From Charina bottae (Eukaryota > Chordata > Lepidosauria > Squamata > Charinaidae): DNA of 64,000 nt. The stretch is from assembly GCA_023362775.1 (NCBI GenBank), contig JALMGJ010000012.1:17931501-17995500 (forward strand), read 5' to 3'. The position numbers and the translations under genes are program-made. This document shows, in pieces, positions 21,440 to 32,551 of the stretch. The first letter of the stretch is position 1. Each line of letters starts with the position of its first letter. The notes beneath the pieces are model-generated. The model saw only the letters and a list, made by a program, of their open reading frames with translations. It had not been told where the DNA came from and did no database searches.

Positions 21440-22420
21440 AAATACTTAAATATAATCTTTAGAGACTATAAAACATTTTACAAACAACTTTACATTCTGG
21501 TATTGATATATCAGAACCTAAAGGAAATAAAAATGACTTATCCCAAATAATCTTATATCTTGAATACTTATCACAGTGTTGAATCATCCATATAAAGTTT
21601 GGCAATGAAATTAGAATAATTATCTAAAATTGCCATATCATTAGCAGCATATAAAAATAATTTATATTCAAAACCTGCCAATGCGATATTAATAATATCA
21701 CTAGATTCCTTAATAGAAATTGCTAAGGGTTCCTGAATTAAATAAAAAAGCAAAAAGGTACAAATTATAGACCTATTTCAGTATTTAATGTTGATACAAA
21801 CATATTGACTGCTCTATTGGCCAGGCGACTGCAGAAGGCTTTACCACATATAATGCATGTTCATAAATAGATATTTTGGACATATTCAGGATTGAATAAA
21901 CTCCTCTATACTGGTATCTTTAGATGCTGAAAAAGTTTTTGATATGGTCCAGATTAATTTTCTTATGCAAATGATGAATACATGTGGATTCCCATTTTAT
22001 TTTATTTTATTTTATTTTATTTTATTTTATTATTTTATTTTATTTTATTTTATTTTATTTTATTTTATTTTATTTTATTATTTTATTATTTTATTTTATT
22101 ATTTTATTTTATTATTTTATTTTATTTTATTTTATTATTTTATTATTTTATTTTATTATTTTATTTTATTTTATTTTATTTTATTTTTTTATTTTTTTAT
22201 TTTATTATTTTATTATTTTATTTTATTTATTTTATGGATGGAAATTTATTATCAACAACTCTGTACAAGAGTTATAATAAAACAATTTCAGATGCATTTG
22301 AGTTACAATGTGGTACTTCGTCACCTAAATTCCCCATTGCTTTTTGAGAGAAAAACTATTAACAAATTCCCCATAAGTGAAGGCAACCGGTATCCAACCT
22401 CTTTAGAATATCTGGAGCAT
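21440..22420. mobile_element. L1-like LINE fragment with 5' inversion and a large (TTTTA)n
   Basis: The left part is on the minus strand (21571-21753): EPLAISIKESSDI and KLFLYAANDMAIL, equivalent to L1 RT beyond the catalytic box, where YADD has become YAAND. The right part is on the plus strand: ARRLQKALPHIM at 21815-21855, SLDAEKVFDMVQINFL at 21920-21965 (RT motif A), then, after a microsatellite, an RGTRQGCPLSP-like segment near 22300-22345. In an intact L1 the right part precedes the left part, so the 5' segment is inverted. Frames are broken. Confidence 0.72.
21987..22236. repeat. (TTTTA)n/(TTATT)n microsatellite, about 250 bp
   Basis: Near-pure TTTTA units with TTA interruptions. It sits between RT motif A and the RQGCPLSP-like segment of the L1 fragment, so it arose inside the element or disrupted it. 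Confidence 0.97.
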
Positions 22421-22535
22421 TAGCATGGATCCAAAAGGTTCGTGGGTAATCTGTGTCTAAACAAAAGTTCTAGACAAGTGCAGTATTCAAATTAAAGAAT
22501 GTTAATGAATTATTAAATATGATGCACTATAAATG

Positions 22536-22758
22536 AATTAGAGCCAGTTTGGTGCACTGGTTAAAGGCACCAGGGTAGAAATGAAGAAACCTGAGTTCTA
22601 ATCATGCCTTAGGCACAAAGCCAGCTGGGTGACCTTGGGCCAGTCACTCCCTCTCAGCCCTAGGAAGCAGGCAATGGCAAACCACTTCTGAAAAAAACTT
22701 GTCAAGAAAATTGCAGGGACTAGTCCAGGCAGTTCCCAGGAGTCAAGACTGACTCAAA

Positions 22759-22792
<34 letters not shown>

Positions 22793-22800
22793 TTAGTCAA
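22536..22800 (+). mobile_element. SINE-B, plus strand, with (CA)n tail
   Basis: Starts tagagccagtttggtgcactgg (tRNA-like head), has gagttctaatcatgcc (B-box region), gccagctgggtgaccttggg, aacttgtcaagaaaattgc, and caggagtcaagactgactc, and ends in (CA)n at 22760-22789. This copy has one unit of the internal segment that is tandemly repeated at 10529. Confidence 0.85.
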
Positions 22801-23094
22801 TTTCATAAAATAATCAGGAAGATTATCCAGCATCACCTCAAGACACACATAAATGTTGTGAAAACAGGAAACTGAATAACAATTAAATCAAGTTGAAAAT
22901 CAAGTGAAAAAGTGTTAGCAGGATGGAAGTTTTCAGAATCTTGCATGCTAGACTGACCTAGCATGTGGAGGGGGAATGAAAGCTCTAAGTTTTTCCTTCT
23001 AACCTTAAAGCAATGAAGGACAAAATTTCTGTTAAGCAAAAGGAGAGGAACTTCCAAAAGCATTATGTGATAGGAAAGATGCAACACTAGGCAT
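22801..23094. other. No recognised feature
   Basis: Short unassigned stretch. Confidence 0.5.
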
Positions 23095-23567
23095 GGGACC
23101 AGGTTACCTGAAGGACCGCCTCATCCTCAATACATCTACCCGTCCCACCCGTCATGCCGAGAGGGCATGCTGCGGACCCCATCTACAAGAGAGTTCCATC
23201 TGGCGGGGTCCAGGAGGCGTGCCTTCTCTGCAGTAGCTCCTGCCCTGTGGAACATCTTGCCCCCGGAGGTGAGATTAGCCCCTTCGCTCCTGACCTTCCG
23301 GAGGAACCTGAAAACTTGGTTCTGCTGCCTTGCTTGGGGCCAAGGAAGAAGTAGTCACTCTTGGGGATGGCTAATACCTTAGAGAGCCCCTCTCCTACAT
23401 GGATTGAGTTAGATCGTTTTACCACTCTTGCCTCTTGGATTTTAATCTTGTTTTATAATTCGTATTTTTATATTCTATGTATATTTTATGTTTTTTGTTT
23501 TTATTATTTTGTTGTAAACCGCCCAGAGTCCCTCCGATGGAGGGAGATGGGCGGTGATATAAGTTTG

Positions 23568-23612
<45 letters not shown>
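23095..23612 (+). pseudogene. L2 LINE ORF2 C-terminus, 3' UTR and tail
   Basis: The plus frame 23167-23382 contains AFSAVAPALWNILPPEVRLA and FRRNLKTWFC, the conserved end of L2 ORF2, then SHSWGWLIP. After about 140 bp comes the 3' terminus, accgcccagagtccctccg...gatgggcggtgatataag, and an (ATA)n tail (23566-23612). This copy ties the many orphan tails in the window to L2. The element is 5'-truncated, so no RT or endonuclease is present here. Confidence 0.87.
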
Positions 23613-23684
23613 TAAGTGTAATGAAGAACAACATAGTAAAAAAATATGGGTTTTTTTTGCCCAATTTAAGTCAATATAATTGAG

Positions 23685-23795
23685 ATATACTCCCTTTTCG
23701 CACTGAAGATGTTGCCTAGCCTGGCAATGAAACGTCTGCAAGAAAACAACAAGGCTCAAAGAGCATCAAGGACTCCACAACTGAGATATAACACA
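23685..23795 (+). mobile_element. Penelope family 1 3' terminal fragment
   Basis: Contains cccttttcgcactgaagatg...gaaacgtctgcaag and tcaaggactccacaactg, matching the right arm of 51964-52404. Only the terminus is present. The hammerhead-like motif spans about 23698-23742. Confidence 0.85.
23698..23742 (+). ncRNA. Hammerhead-like motif (Penelope family 1)
   Basis: CTGAAGA, stem TTGCC...GGCAA (5 bp), GAAACGTC, with GCA and TGC able to pair as the base of stem I. All core boxes are intact. Confidence 0.6.
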
Positions 23796-24338
23796 TTCAA
23801 CTATACAAAAAAAAATAAGAGTTAGTGTTTGTACGGCATCTGTCTCAAAGTCTTACATACAAAGAAGAACACTGCCTCTTACTGAAGTGACCTAACTATT
23901 GTCAATTGTGCTTTATATTAAAATAAATGAAATTATAAAATATTAACACATTTAAAATTACTAGGTTGGTATCAGTTTAAAGAATTATTCTTAGTTATGG
24001 TCCTTCTCGGGCTTTTAATATCTCTTGGAGAAGTCCTTTCCTATGTTTTGCCACCATCATTTTATATTTGGTGCATATGAGAGAAAGGATCTTCTAGGAG
24101 CTGCACACCTGAGGAAGCTGAACAAGTACACTCCCATACCTGTAAGCAGAAAAGAGGATACCTGCCAAATGTCCCAGATTGACAGGTTTTGCAGAACCTA
24201 CTTGCCAGAAAAATCCACCTCTGGGAAATCTTGATCTAATTGCTTCTGAGCTGCTATTGAACAGCACAAAGAAGACTGGTGTGCAAGTTTTGAAGGCACA
24301 TTCCCACTTTCTGAGAATTGTGGTGGTAAAGGGGGAAA
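23796..24338. other. No recognised feature
   Basis: No supported gene or repeat. Confidence 0.45.
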
Positions 24339-24885
24339 ATGAACACCACCCATGAACACCAACTAGCAGTCAGAAGACATGAAGAAAACTCCTTAATCTC
24401 ACAACACATGGACAGACTCAACCATAGTTTCAACTGGGAAACTGGCAGCATCCTAGACCAAGCTAAATCCAAAAATGCTAGGGAATTCCTGGAAGCTTGG
24501 CAATCAGACAGGTCAGCCATCAACAGACATATAAAGATAAACCACATTTACACACCCTTCAAAAGAGACAATAAAAAAGCTAAGAAGGAAACAAAAAGAC
24601 CAGAACACATCCTCTCCAGCAGCCTACACCCAGATAAGCAGGGATTAACACCACACAAACAATCAAGCAGAAAACAATACACTAATCAAGGAACTACCAA
24701 GGAGAAAACCACACCCCCACCAACACTGGCAGGGCAAGCTACTGTATATAAACAGGGAGCAAAACCCACACTCACTAGTACTGATGATGTTACGTAGTTG
24801 GGTAATGAAATGTCTGCAAGCAAACAGCCAAGCTTAGAGAGCACTAAGGACCTCACAGTTCAACCCTGGGCTACATATATTCTCT
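24339..24885 (+). pseudogene. Penelope family 1: GIY-YIG endonuclease fragment and 3' end
   Basis: A plus frame of 152 codons from 24339 contains [20 protein letters not shown], the C-terminal half of the GIY-YIG endonuclease domain, then [19 protein letters not shown] and the RPEHILSS segment. The catalytic YVGQTSRRL part is missing here. Beyond the frame is the 3' terminal repeat with a CTGATGA box at 24780 and the cagttcaaccctgggctaca end. Confidence 0.85.
24775..24825 (+). ncRNA. Hammerhead-like motif, degenerate stem III
   Basis: CTGATGA, stem TTAC...GTAA, then GAAATGTC, where other copies have GAAACGTC. The self-complementary ACGT is lost, so this copy is probably inactive. Confidence 0.45.
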
Positions 24886-25761
24886 TCTATTGGAACTGGG
24901 TATGTTTTGCCTTGTGAAATTATTCCAATTGAATGTTATGAATGGGACTTGGTGGCCTAAATGTCCCCTTCCAATTCTGTGATTCTCTGTGTGTACATAC
25001 ATACACACTGAGAAGGAAGCACACATAAGCTTCACTCTTCTCTCTCTAATAACAACTTTCAGCAAACTACTGAAGGTCACTGATTCTTCTTTAGAAGTAA
25101 TGATGAAAAGCCTCACCTTTTTTGGAAAATCTAACAATTTTGTGTGGGTGTTTAATTATTGGAGGCTCATTATCTGATAGTTGTTTCTGTCTTCCGGACG
25201 TGAATAATTGGTATTGGTACAATGGTAGGAAGAATGAAAGCACTATGACCATTTTCTGTGCTATTGTCTGTAATGCACCAAAATAGTCATGAAAAAAAAA
25301 AACCACCTACCTTGAGTGTGGTTTTTTTTTTCCATGAGAGTTTTCTGAAGGAACATTTCTACATGCCATTCAATAAATCTCAAGAACTCTCGACAGAAGA
25401 AATTTGAAGAATAGAAAGCTTCCAATTGTCTTGTACAATTTATTTAATTAATTTATGGGGGCTTGAAGTTTCCATCCCTCTCTTAAAATGCATACTGTGC
25501 TGCTTTATTTGCAAATTATCACAATTTGCTGTGAAAACTTGCTATAATTATTGTGTATGATTTAATTCTTCAGAAGAAATGAAGGCTGTTTCATACGATA
25601 ATGTAGATCTGTTCTTTCACAAATAAAGGTTTGTAAGATTCTTTCGCACCAAGTATATTGTCAGCTGAGATAGAGAGGGCACGTTAGACGAATGAGAGTG
25701 TGCACCTTCCTTTTCTAACATTAAAAAAAAATAAGGATTGTATAATGAAACAGATTTACTT
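24886..25761. other. No recognised feature
   Basis: AT-rich sequence with no supported element. Two poly-A/T runs near 25290-25335 form a small foldback. Confidence 0.45.
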
Positions 25762-26740
25762 TTTTTAGAAAACTTTATTAAAGCATTTTCAAAATATACA
25801 TAAAAACTAAAAAGATTGAAACAAAGAAGCCTACAAAGAAAAAGAAACAGAACTAAAAAGGTGTGAAAAAACACAAAACTACTACAAAGTGACTTCCGAC
25901 TTTCTATAACAGAGATATACATAAATCAATATCAATCTTTTACTCCAATTCATATTATAGTAAACATTATTTCCAGAAAGCATTTAAATTCTCATTATTA
26001 CATTCCCTTCTAAAACAAAATTACCCTCCCAATTAAAGAAAAACATATAAAACCCTTCAAAGATAATTTGGAACCTAATATAGTAACAAACACTACACTT
26101 CTTCACTATAATTTGCTCCTATCTGCCAACTAAACTAACATTAACCAAAAATATAAAAATTATCCAAACAGCATAAGCATTTATCTAAACCCTTAAAAAA
26201 ACATCCTGATAACCACATTTAAACAAAAACCTAGGCATTCACCAAAAATGTAAGAATTTTCAAAACAGCAGAACCATTTATCCAAACCTTTAAGAAACCA
26301 TCCTGATAAACACATTTAGACAATTATCCCACTTCCAAGTAAACCAAGGCATTTACATGTCTCAGTATTATGTACAGAACTTTTTTCTTGTCAATTTCAA
26401 ATTCTACAACCTGCTTTAAAAAGCCCAAATATTTGTCCAAAATCTTCCAGCCTCTAAGAGTTTAATTCTCTTTCTTGATCATGGTGTGGTGGCAACACTG
26501 TCTTCTTATCTTCAACTTTTGACAATTCAATTTTCCTTTGACTATTTAAACATAAGTCACCAATTCTCATCTTTTTCTTTGGAGAAACCACTTTACTCTT
26601 AAGGTAGTTTTCAGCCTTATCAGTTTCTCTTGATTCTTGTGACAATTTGGACTCCACAAATTCTGAGAAATGCTCCAAAGCTTGAATAACAGCATTGTAG
26701 AGATCTTTAAATATCAATTTCCTCCATATTTCTTAACAGT
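25762..26740 (-). mobile_element. L1-like LINE 3' fragment
   Basis: The left end is a T-run (poly-A tail of a minus element), followed by aagtgacttccgactttct, shared with 41106-41515. The minus frame 26454-26717 (87 codons, charged and lysine-rich: FSEFVESKLSQESRETDK, VSPKKKMR) looks like part of an ORF1-type or linker protein, but I cannot assign it. No clear target duplication. Confidence 0.5.
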
Positions 26741-26766
26741 AAGATAGATTATGGCTCCCTCTAGTG

Positions 26767-27025
26767 CAGAGCTTTCCAAAGTTTTCGTGTTGGTGACACA
26801 CTTTTTAGACATGCATCATTTTGCGACACACTCTTACAGCAGGGCACAAGGCAGGCACTAGGACCTGTGTGGAATCACAGCAGGTTTGGAGGCAGCAAGG
26901 CACAAGGCAGGCACTAGGACCTGTGTGGAATCCTGGCAGGGCTCGGAGGCAGCAGCAGCCACGACACACCCAGACACTGCAGCCGACACACTAACGTGTC
27001 CCGACACACAGTTTGGAAAGCTCTG
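26767..27025. mobile_element. hAT-like MITE, family C, 259 bp
   Basis: Ends cagagctttccaaa and tttggaaagctctg; 8-bp duplication ctctagtg at 26759-26766 and 27026-27033. The interior has a duplicated 30-40 bp block (gcacaaggcaggcactagg twice), unlike the other copies. Confidence 0.9.
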
Positions 27026-27066
27026 CTCTAGTGCCTCAGGAAGGTAAAGTCATTAATGCTGTAACT

Positions 27067-27353
27067 CAGAGCTTTCCAAACTTTTAACGTTGGCGACACA
27101 CATCAACGGCAACGCAACGGCGGTGGCGGCACAGCCTGCAGGGTCCTGGTCTGTCACGCAAAAAACCCAGAAGCGCTGATGGGGGAACCGAAAGAAGTGG
27201 CACCCCTGCCAATCAGCGCCGCCGCCGCGGCCAATTAGCAGGGGTGCCACTTCTTTTGGTTCCCCCATCAGCACTTCCGGGTTTTTGTGCGACACAGCAG
27301 GACACCACAGGCGACACAGTAGTGTGTCGCGACACACACTTTGGAAAGCTATG
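27067..27353. mobile_element. hAT-like MITE family C, first of an inverted pair
   Basis: 287 bp. Ends cagagctttccaaa and tttggaaagctatg, with ctgtaact at both sides (27059-27066 and 27354-27361). The interior is a strong hairpin built on aagcgctgatgggggaac and its complement around a GCC-rich loop. Confidence 0.92.
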
Positions 27354-27361
27354 CTGTAACT

Positions 27362-27648
27362 CATAGCTTTCCAAAGTGTGTGTCGCGACACGTTACTGTG
27401 TCGCCTGCAGTGTCCTGGTGTGTCGCATGCAAACCTGGAAGCGCTGATGGGGGAACCGAAAGGAGCGGCACCCCCGCCAATCAGTGCCGCCGGCAGTGCT
27501 GATTGGCGGGGATGCCGCTCCTTACGGTTCCCCCCATCAGCGCTTCCGGGTTTGCGTGCAGCACACCAGGACACCGCAGGCTGCGCTGCTGCCGCCACGC
27601 CACCACCATTGGTGTGTGTCGCGAAAATGAAAAGTTTGGAAAGCTCTG
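27362..27648. mobile_element. hAT-like MITE family C, second of an inverted pair
   Basis: 287 bp, the same length as its neighbour but in the opposite orientation: it begins catagctttccaaagtgtgtg and ends tttggaaagctctg. Flanked by ctgtaact at 27354-27361 and 27649-27656. Confidence 0.92.
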
Positions 27649-27734
27649 CTGTAACTGAACACTCTCTCCAGCCCAATGAATTAGATTTACAATAAATTGA
27701 GGACTTAAGATGGGTCTGCAGTTAAATTCCCAGT

Positions 27735-28205
27735 TATTTGTTTATTAGATCTGGAAGGCCAACCAATTCCCAAATGACTTTGGGCAGCTTACATACTTAA
27801 AAAGAAAAAGGGAAAAAGAGAGAAAAGAACATGTGTGCCCAGACAAACTCACACATTACGTTACAAAAACTGCCAGGGGCTCAACAAGCAACCTAAACCC
27901 GAGCCTGGGATCTAAGTCTGGTCTTCAAGCACTTGCAGAACCCTTGTCAGGTGGAGCTGTATGAACCTTCAGGAGGATATTGTTCCAGAGGGCAGGCACT
28001 GACAGAGATGGCCCGTTTTTGGGGTCCTATTAGATGACATTGTTTAAACGAGGGGACCTGGAGTGCCCCCACTGCGCCTGATGTTATTGGCTGGACAGAA
28101 ACCACTGGAGACTGGTGGTGCCTCAGACAACCAGACCCTATGCCACAGAGGGCTTTATAGGTGACAACCAGCATCTTTTCCAGTCTTAAGTGTGTGAAGA
28201 ACAAA
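27735..28205 (-). pseudogene. L2-like LINE ORF2 C-terminal fragment (minus)
   Basis: The minus strand reads SACPLEQYPPEGSYSS and, beyond a stop, QGFCKCLKTRL, a degenerate version of the L2 ORF2 C-terminus. To its left is a weak L2-like 3' end and A/G-rich tail. Old and broken. Confidence 0.6.
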
Positions 28206-28990
28206 GCTTGTTGCCAGACCCTATTTTGGGTTGTTTAGAAATTCAGGCAGCAAGCTAGGTAGTTATTAGAAATTAGCCCGAAGAACAAATGCTGAATGTG
28301 GGGTCCTTTACTTCAGAGGAGTGAGTTTGGCCAGCTTCCCCTTTGAATTGTTGGATCCAGGCCAGTAAGGACATCCTAATAACCCCTTGCAGCTGCAATT
28401 TCAGTTGGGAGGGGGAATTTGGGTAGCTTGTTAGGCAACGCCCTTGAAACCTCGCTGGTCCGAGCTTCTGATTGGGAAGTTGCCTAATAAAATAAGGAAA
28501 GGAGAAAGCAAGAGAGAGAGAGAGAGTTCTCCAAAGGTCGTCAGCAGCAACAGAATACCTTTTTATCATCAAAAGGGTTAGTATCCTCCAGCAACCTGCC
28601 TAAAATGCAATTTTATCTCACTATGCCTGGGATAATGGATAAACAACAGCGTATCCAGATTTAAAAGGATTAAGGAACTACAGTAAGTTTTAGGGAGATA
28701 GTTTTATTATTTTAACTGTTATCTTGCATACTATGTTTTAAAAGAATCCTGCCTTAGTGTGTAAGTCTTAATCATATTTATTTAATAAAATATATATATC
28801 TTACATGCTGGTGTTGTGGTCAAATGCATATGGAAATTGGATTCTACCCAGCCTGCCTAGCCACTTGGCTTGTTACTACCAGGAGATTGTAGATGGTTGA
28901 GTTCCCAAGGTTTTGGGGCTTGAAGGGAGAAGTCATCCTTGGAAGTCTTGAGGTTTGGCCCAGAGCCCCCCAGCTTTCCCTAGGGCTGTG
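28206..28990 (+). repeat. Putative LTR of an unclassified retroelement
   Basis: The segment has LTR-like traits: an AT-rich region with a gattgggaagttgcctaataaaat block, a (GA)n run at 28510-28527, a polyadenylation-type aataaaa at about 28783, and then a GT-rich stretch. I find no second copy in the window and no target duplication, so the call rests on composition only. Confidence 0.3.
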
Positions 28991-29024
28991 GGACTATAGT
29001 GATAGGGTGGGGGCAGCGAAGTTT

Positions 29025-29160
29025 GTCCTTTGGGTTGGTGCCCAAACTAGGAACATCTGGGTTGGTGCCCAAATAGAGGCTGTTGGGTGGGTGCCCAAGC
29101 TAAGAACAGTAGGGGTTGGTACCCAAACTAGTAACATCTGGGTTGGTGCCCTAAATTGGG
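29025..29160. repeat. Minisatellite, about 27-32 bp units (ggttggtgcccaaact)
   Basis: Five imperfect units with core gggttggtgcccaaact and spacer agtaacatct start near 29031, 29059, 29087, 29114 and 29140. The core resembles a retroviral Lys-tRNA primer-binding site (tggcgcccaa) with one change. Confidence 0.75.
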
Positions 29161-30739
29161 ATTAGTCTGCCCTTTAGGAGAGGGTTCTCATGAAGCTAAT
29201 TAGAGAACCTGTATAAAACTATTCCAGGGTTCTTTTTACCACAGTTGATGCTGAGGTGTGGATCCTGGTTAGTTAATTTTAAAAGGGCAGTGTTCCTTTT
29301 AGTTAATTGCGTGGGCCAGCAAAGGAAAGGACAAGGGGGGAGGCGTCCAGCCAGGAGGCCTGTGAGCTGAAAGGTAAAAAGGAAAGAAAAGGAAGCGCCC
29401 CCCCCCCCCGGATAATTTTGACAAAATGCATTTCATATCAGTTTATAAATTTGTTTTTAACAATCTGCAGGAAAATTTGTCTGTATTTTCCGTGCATTTC
29501 TCCTAAGGTACAGTTTTTTTCAAGACTTAATATACATTTTGGGCAGGTGTGTTGTTTTTTTTAATTGCCAGCCATCAGAAATTTCATGTAAGCGTTTTCC
29601 ATCTGAAGTACTGGTTTGGACAAAGTAAATTAAGATGTTTAGATAAAGATGCAGATCAGATTAATTTCTCAAACACCTTTATATAGGCAAGACTAGTGTG
29701 CTCTTGCACAACATAGAATTAACAGCTATTGGCTTAGGTGTCTTTTTGACAGAATTTGAACTTTGGGAAACAGGCTCACCCATGGATATTAGTCATGGAA
29801 TTAGATGGACACTATCTACATAGCAAAAGGTTTTCTAAAATAAAGATTTAGGCAATTACAGGACAACCTTCCTCTTTAGATGTTTAATTTTATGTATTCG
29901 TTTGGTTTATGTTTATCCTTCATAAAAATAATCCAGGATGGCTAACAGTAATCCAAAACCATGAGGAAAACATGAATAAAAATATCCATAAATAATTGAA
30001 TTAATCTTTAAAAACCAACAATAGGAACAAGGTCTTTGCCAGTCAAATAGAATTCACCCATGACACTCATTTTAGGAATGGACGTTGCACATTTGTGGAC
30101 CATCACAGAACACAGGATGCCACTAGCAGGTCAAGACAGTCTCCCGCCTTCATCTAAGAGAACCAGAAAGTTGGTAAAGGGAGAGACGTTCTTTATATAT
30201 TTATAGTTAATAGAACATTCAGGGACAAAAAGAAATAAAAAGAATTTTCTTTTTATTCTCTCTTTCTGCACCTTTTCTTCTCTTTCTTTCTCTCTCTCTC
30301 AGTTTGTGTTAGTTTTTATGTTCTTTGTAAAACTAATAAAATTTATTAAAACATTCAGGGATGTGTGGTTATATAATACAGGTGTCTGCAGCTATAAATA
30401 TGCTCATTATTACACCTATGATAATAATCTATGTGCTGTCATTGGATTAGAGAAGTTATATGCATATTGTCTTTATCTTTTCCCTTCTGGCTCCGAACTG
30501 CTTTAAACGCTAATCTGTGCGTGGGGTGGTGAAGGGGCAGTAAAAAAGTCAAGACAGTGGTTGCAGCAGCTTAATTGAAGTCCCTCATCTTTTTGCATGG
30601 ATGCAACATCAATGCACATGCAAAAGAAGCATGGCTTCAATCATGCAGCTGCAACCACCATCTTGACTTCTACGATCCTTCTCGCAAAACCTACTGGTGT
30701 TGACATAATTTATTCCTAAATTAAGAAGCCAAGGTTTTG
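29161..30739. other. No recognised feature
   Basis: Contains a C-homopolymer at about 29398-29410 and pyrimidine-rich sequence at 30248-30300. No supported gene or element. Confidence 0.45.
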
Positions 30740-31237
30740 ACACTACCCATATTTTTTATTCTGTTGCCACACCACCTTGTAATCTAGGAGTCTGCTACTT
30801 AGTTTATTAACAGAGGAATCAAAATCCTCCAAGGTTTGCCTGCAACGTTTTGTGGGCAAGTAGGTCAAGCTTGACAATACTTCAATGCAGGTGAAGTTGA
30901 GGTTTCCCAAAGAGCCATGTTTGATCTGACATTTCTGTCGTTGGTTCCAAGATACATGGAAATGGCAAATTATAAAACAACTTGAAGAATTGAGTTCTTC
31001 CACTATCTGTTCGAAAGCCTTGACCCCAAAATTCCAAAATTGTTCCAGCCTTTATGAGATTAATGGGGAGCCTGCTGGAGGGTGCCAGACCTTGTTAACT
31101 ATTGAGGAGGAAGTATTTCCCATACCACAGACAGATGCTGAACAATGCTCTTTGGATCTTAGACCTTTTCCACATGATGGCCTTTTATTATACCCATTAG
31201 AACCTACTAGTCGTCTTCCCCAAAATTTAGAGCAGCC

Positions 31238-31786
31238 ATGAAATTAAAAGACGCTCCTTGGGAGGAAAGCTATGGCAAACCTAGACAGCATATTAAAAAG
31301 CAGAGACATCACCTTGCCGACAAAGGTCCGTATAGTTAAAGCTATGGTTTTTCCAGTAGTAATGTATGACTGTGAGAGTTGGACCATAAGGAAGGCTGAG
31401 CGCCGAAGAATTGATGCTTTTGAGCTGTGGTGCTGGAGAAGACTCCTGAGAGTCCCTTGGACTGCAAGGAGGTCAAACCAGTCAATGCTAAAGGAAATCC
31501 ACCCTGACTGCTCATTGGAAGGACAGATGCTGAAGCTGAAGCTCAAATACTTTGGCCACCTAATGCGAAGAGAGGAATCACTGGAAAAGACCCTGATGCT
31601 GGGAAAGACTGAAGGCAAAAGGGGAAGGGGACGGCAGAGGATGAGATGGTTAGATAGCATCACCGATGTAATGAACATGAACTTGAGCAAACTCCGAGAG
31701 ACAGTGGAGGCAGGAAGGCCTGGCGTGCTATGGTCCATGAGGTCACGAAGAGTCGGACACGACTAAACGACTGAACAACAACAACA
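31238..31786 (+). pseudogene. BovB (RTE) LINE ORF2 C-terminus and 3' end
   Basis: A 164-codon plus frame (31272-31766) carries LDSILKSRDITLPTKVRIV, FELWCWRRLLRVPWTARRSN and LMLGKTEGKRGRGRQRMRWL, the signature of the BovB RT C-terminus. The 3' end is gagtcggacacgactaaacg with (CAA)n. BovB is the RTE family known for horizontal transfer between squamates and ruminants. 5'-truncated, inserted in the LINE at 30740-32756. Confidence 0.95.
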
Positions 31787-32217
31787 AATTGCTACTGGAA
31801 GTGCTAAAACCATCCAACTGGAAGCTACCCCCCAAACTCAAGTGGTGTTACAACAGGCAACACTAGATGAAACTCCAACTCTGGCCCCATTCCAGAAGAA
31901 AGACTCTGTATCTACAGCTAATTCACTGATAGTACCCGCAGACTCTGAATGACTCTATCCTACAGAAGGGGGCATCTCTATCCTTTCCTGGAATGTTGCA
32001 GGCTGGAAAGCAAAGATGTCAGATGTTTCATTTCTGGAATATATTTCTTCTTTCGATATTCTTTTGTTTCAAGAAACATGGGCTATGGAGGATCTATCAA
32101 TACCTGGATATATTCCCTTTACTTTGAATGCAATTCCCAGTACAAAAAAGGGTAGACCATCAGGTGGTGTGAGTTCTATGGTTTCTGTTAAACTCAATGT
32201 CCCAGTATTTATGCTGG

Positions 32218-32551
32218 TAAAAGGTAAAGGTTCCCCCCGCACATTTGTGCAGTCGTGTCCGACTCTAGGGGCCGGTGCTCATCTCCGTTTGTTAGCCGAA
32301 GAGCCAGCGTTGTCCGAAGACGCTTCCGCGGTCATGTGGCCGCATGACACGCGCAGAACGCTGTTACCTACCCACTGAAGTGGTACCTATTAATCTACTT
32401 GCATTTGCATGCTTTCGAATTGCTAGGTTGGCAAGAGCTGGAGCTAGTGCGGGAGCTCACTCCGCACGCAGGGCTAGGGACTCGAACCTCCGAACTTGCG
32501 ATCTTCCGATCGACAAGCCTGGCGTCTTACCCGCTGAGCCACCACACCCCT
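32218..32551 (-). mobile_element. SINE-A, full length, with target duplication
   Basis: The minus strand runs from a gggtgtggtggctcagcgg head to the acctttacc tail. The 12-bp duplication tatttatgctgg is at 32206-32217 and 32552-32563. It splits the LINE endonuclease frame, so it is younger than that LINE. Confidence 0.95.

Noticed and set aside
21944..22423. 159-codon plus frame of FILFYF repeats
   Set aside because: Translation of (TTTTA)n inside an L1 fragment; only the end portion has L1 residues.
24254..24547. Minus frame opposite the Penelope nuclease
   Set aside because: Shadow of the plus-strand frame.
27053..27695. Frames over 100 codons on both strands
   Set aside because: They follow the inverted MITE pair exactly.
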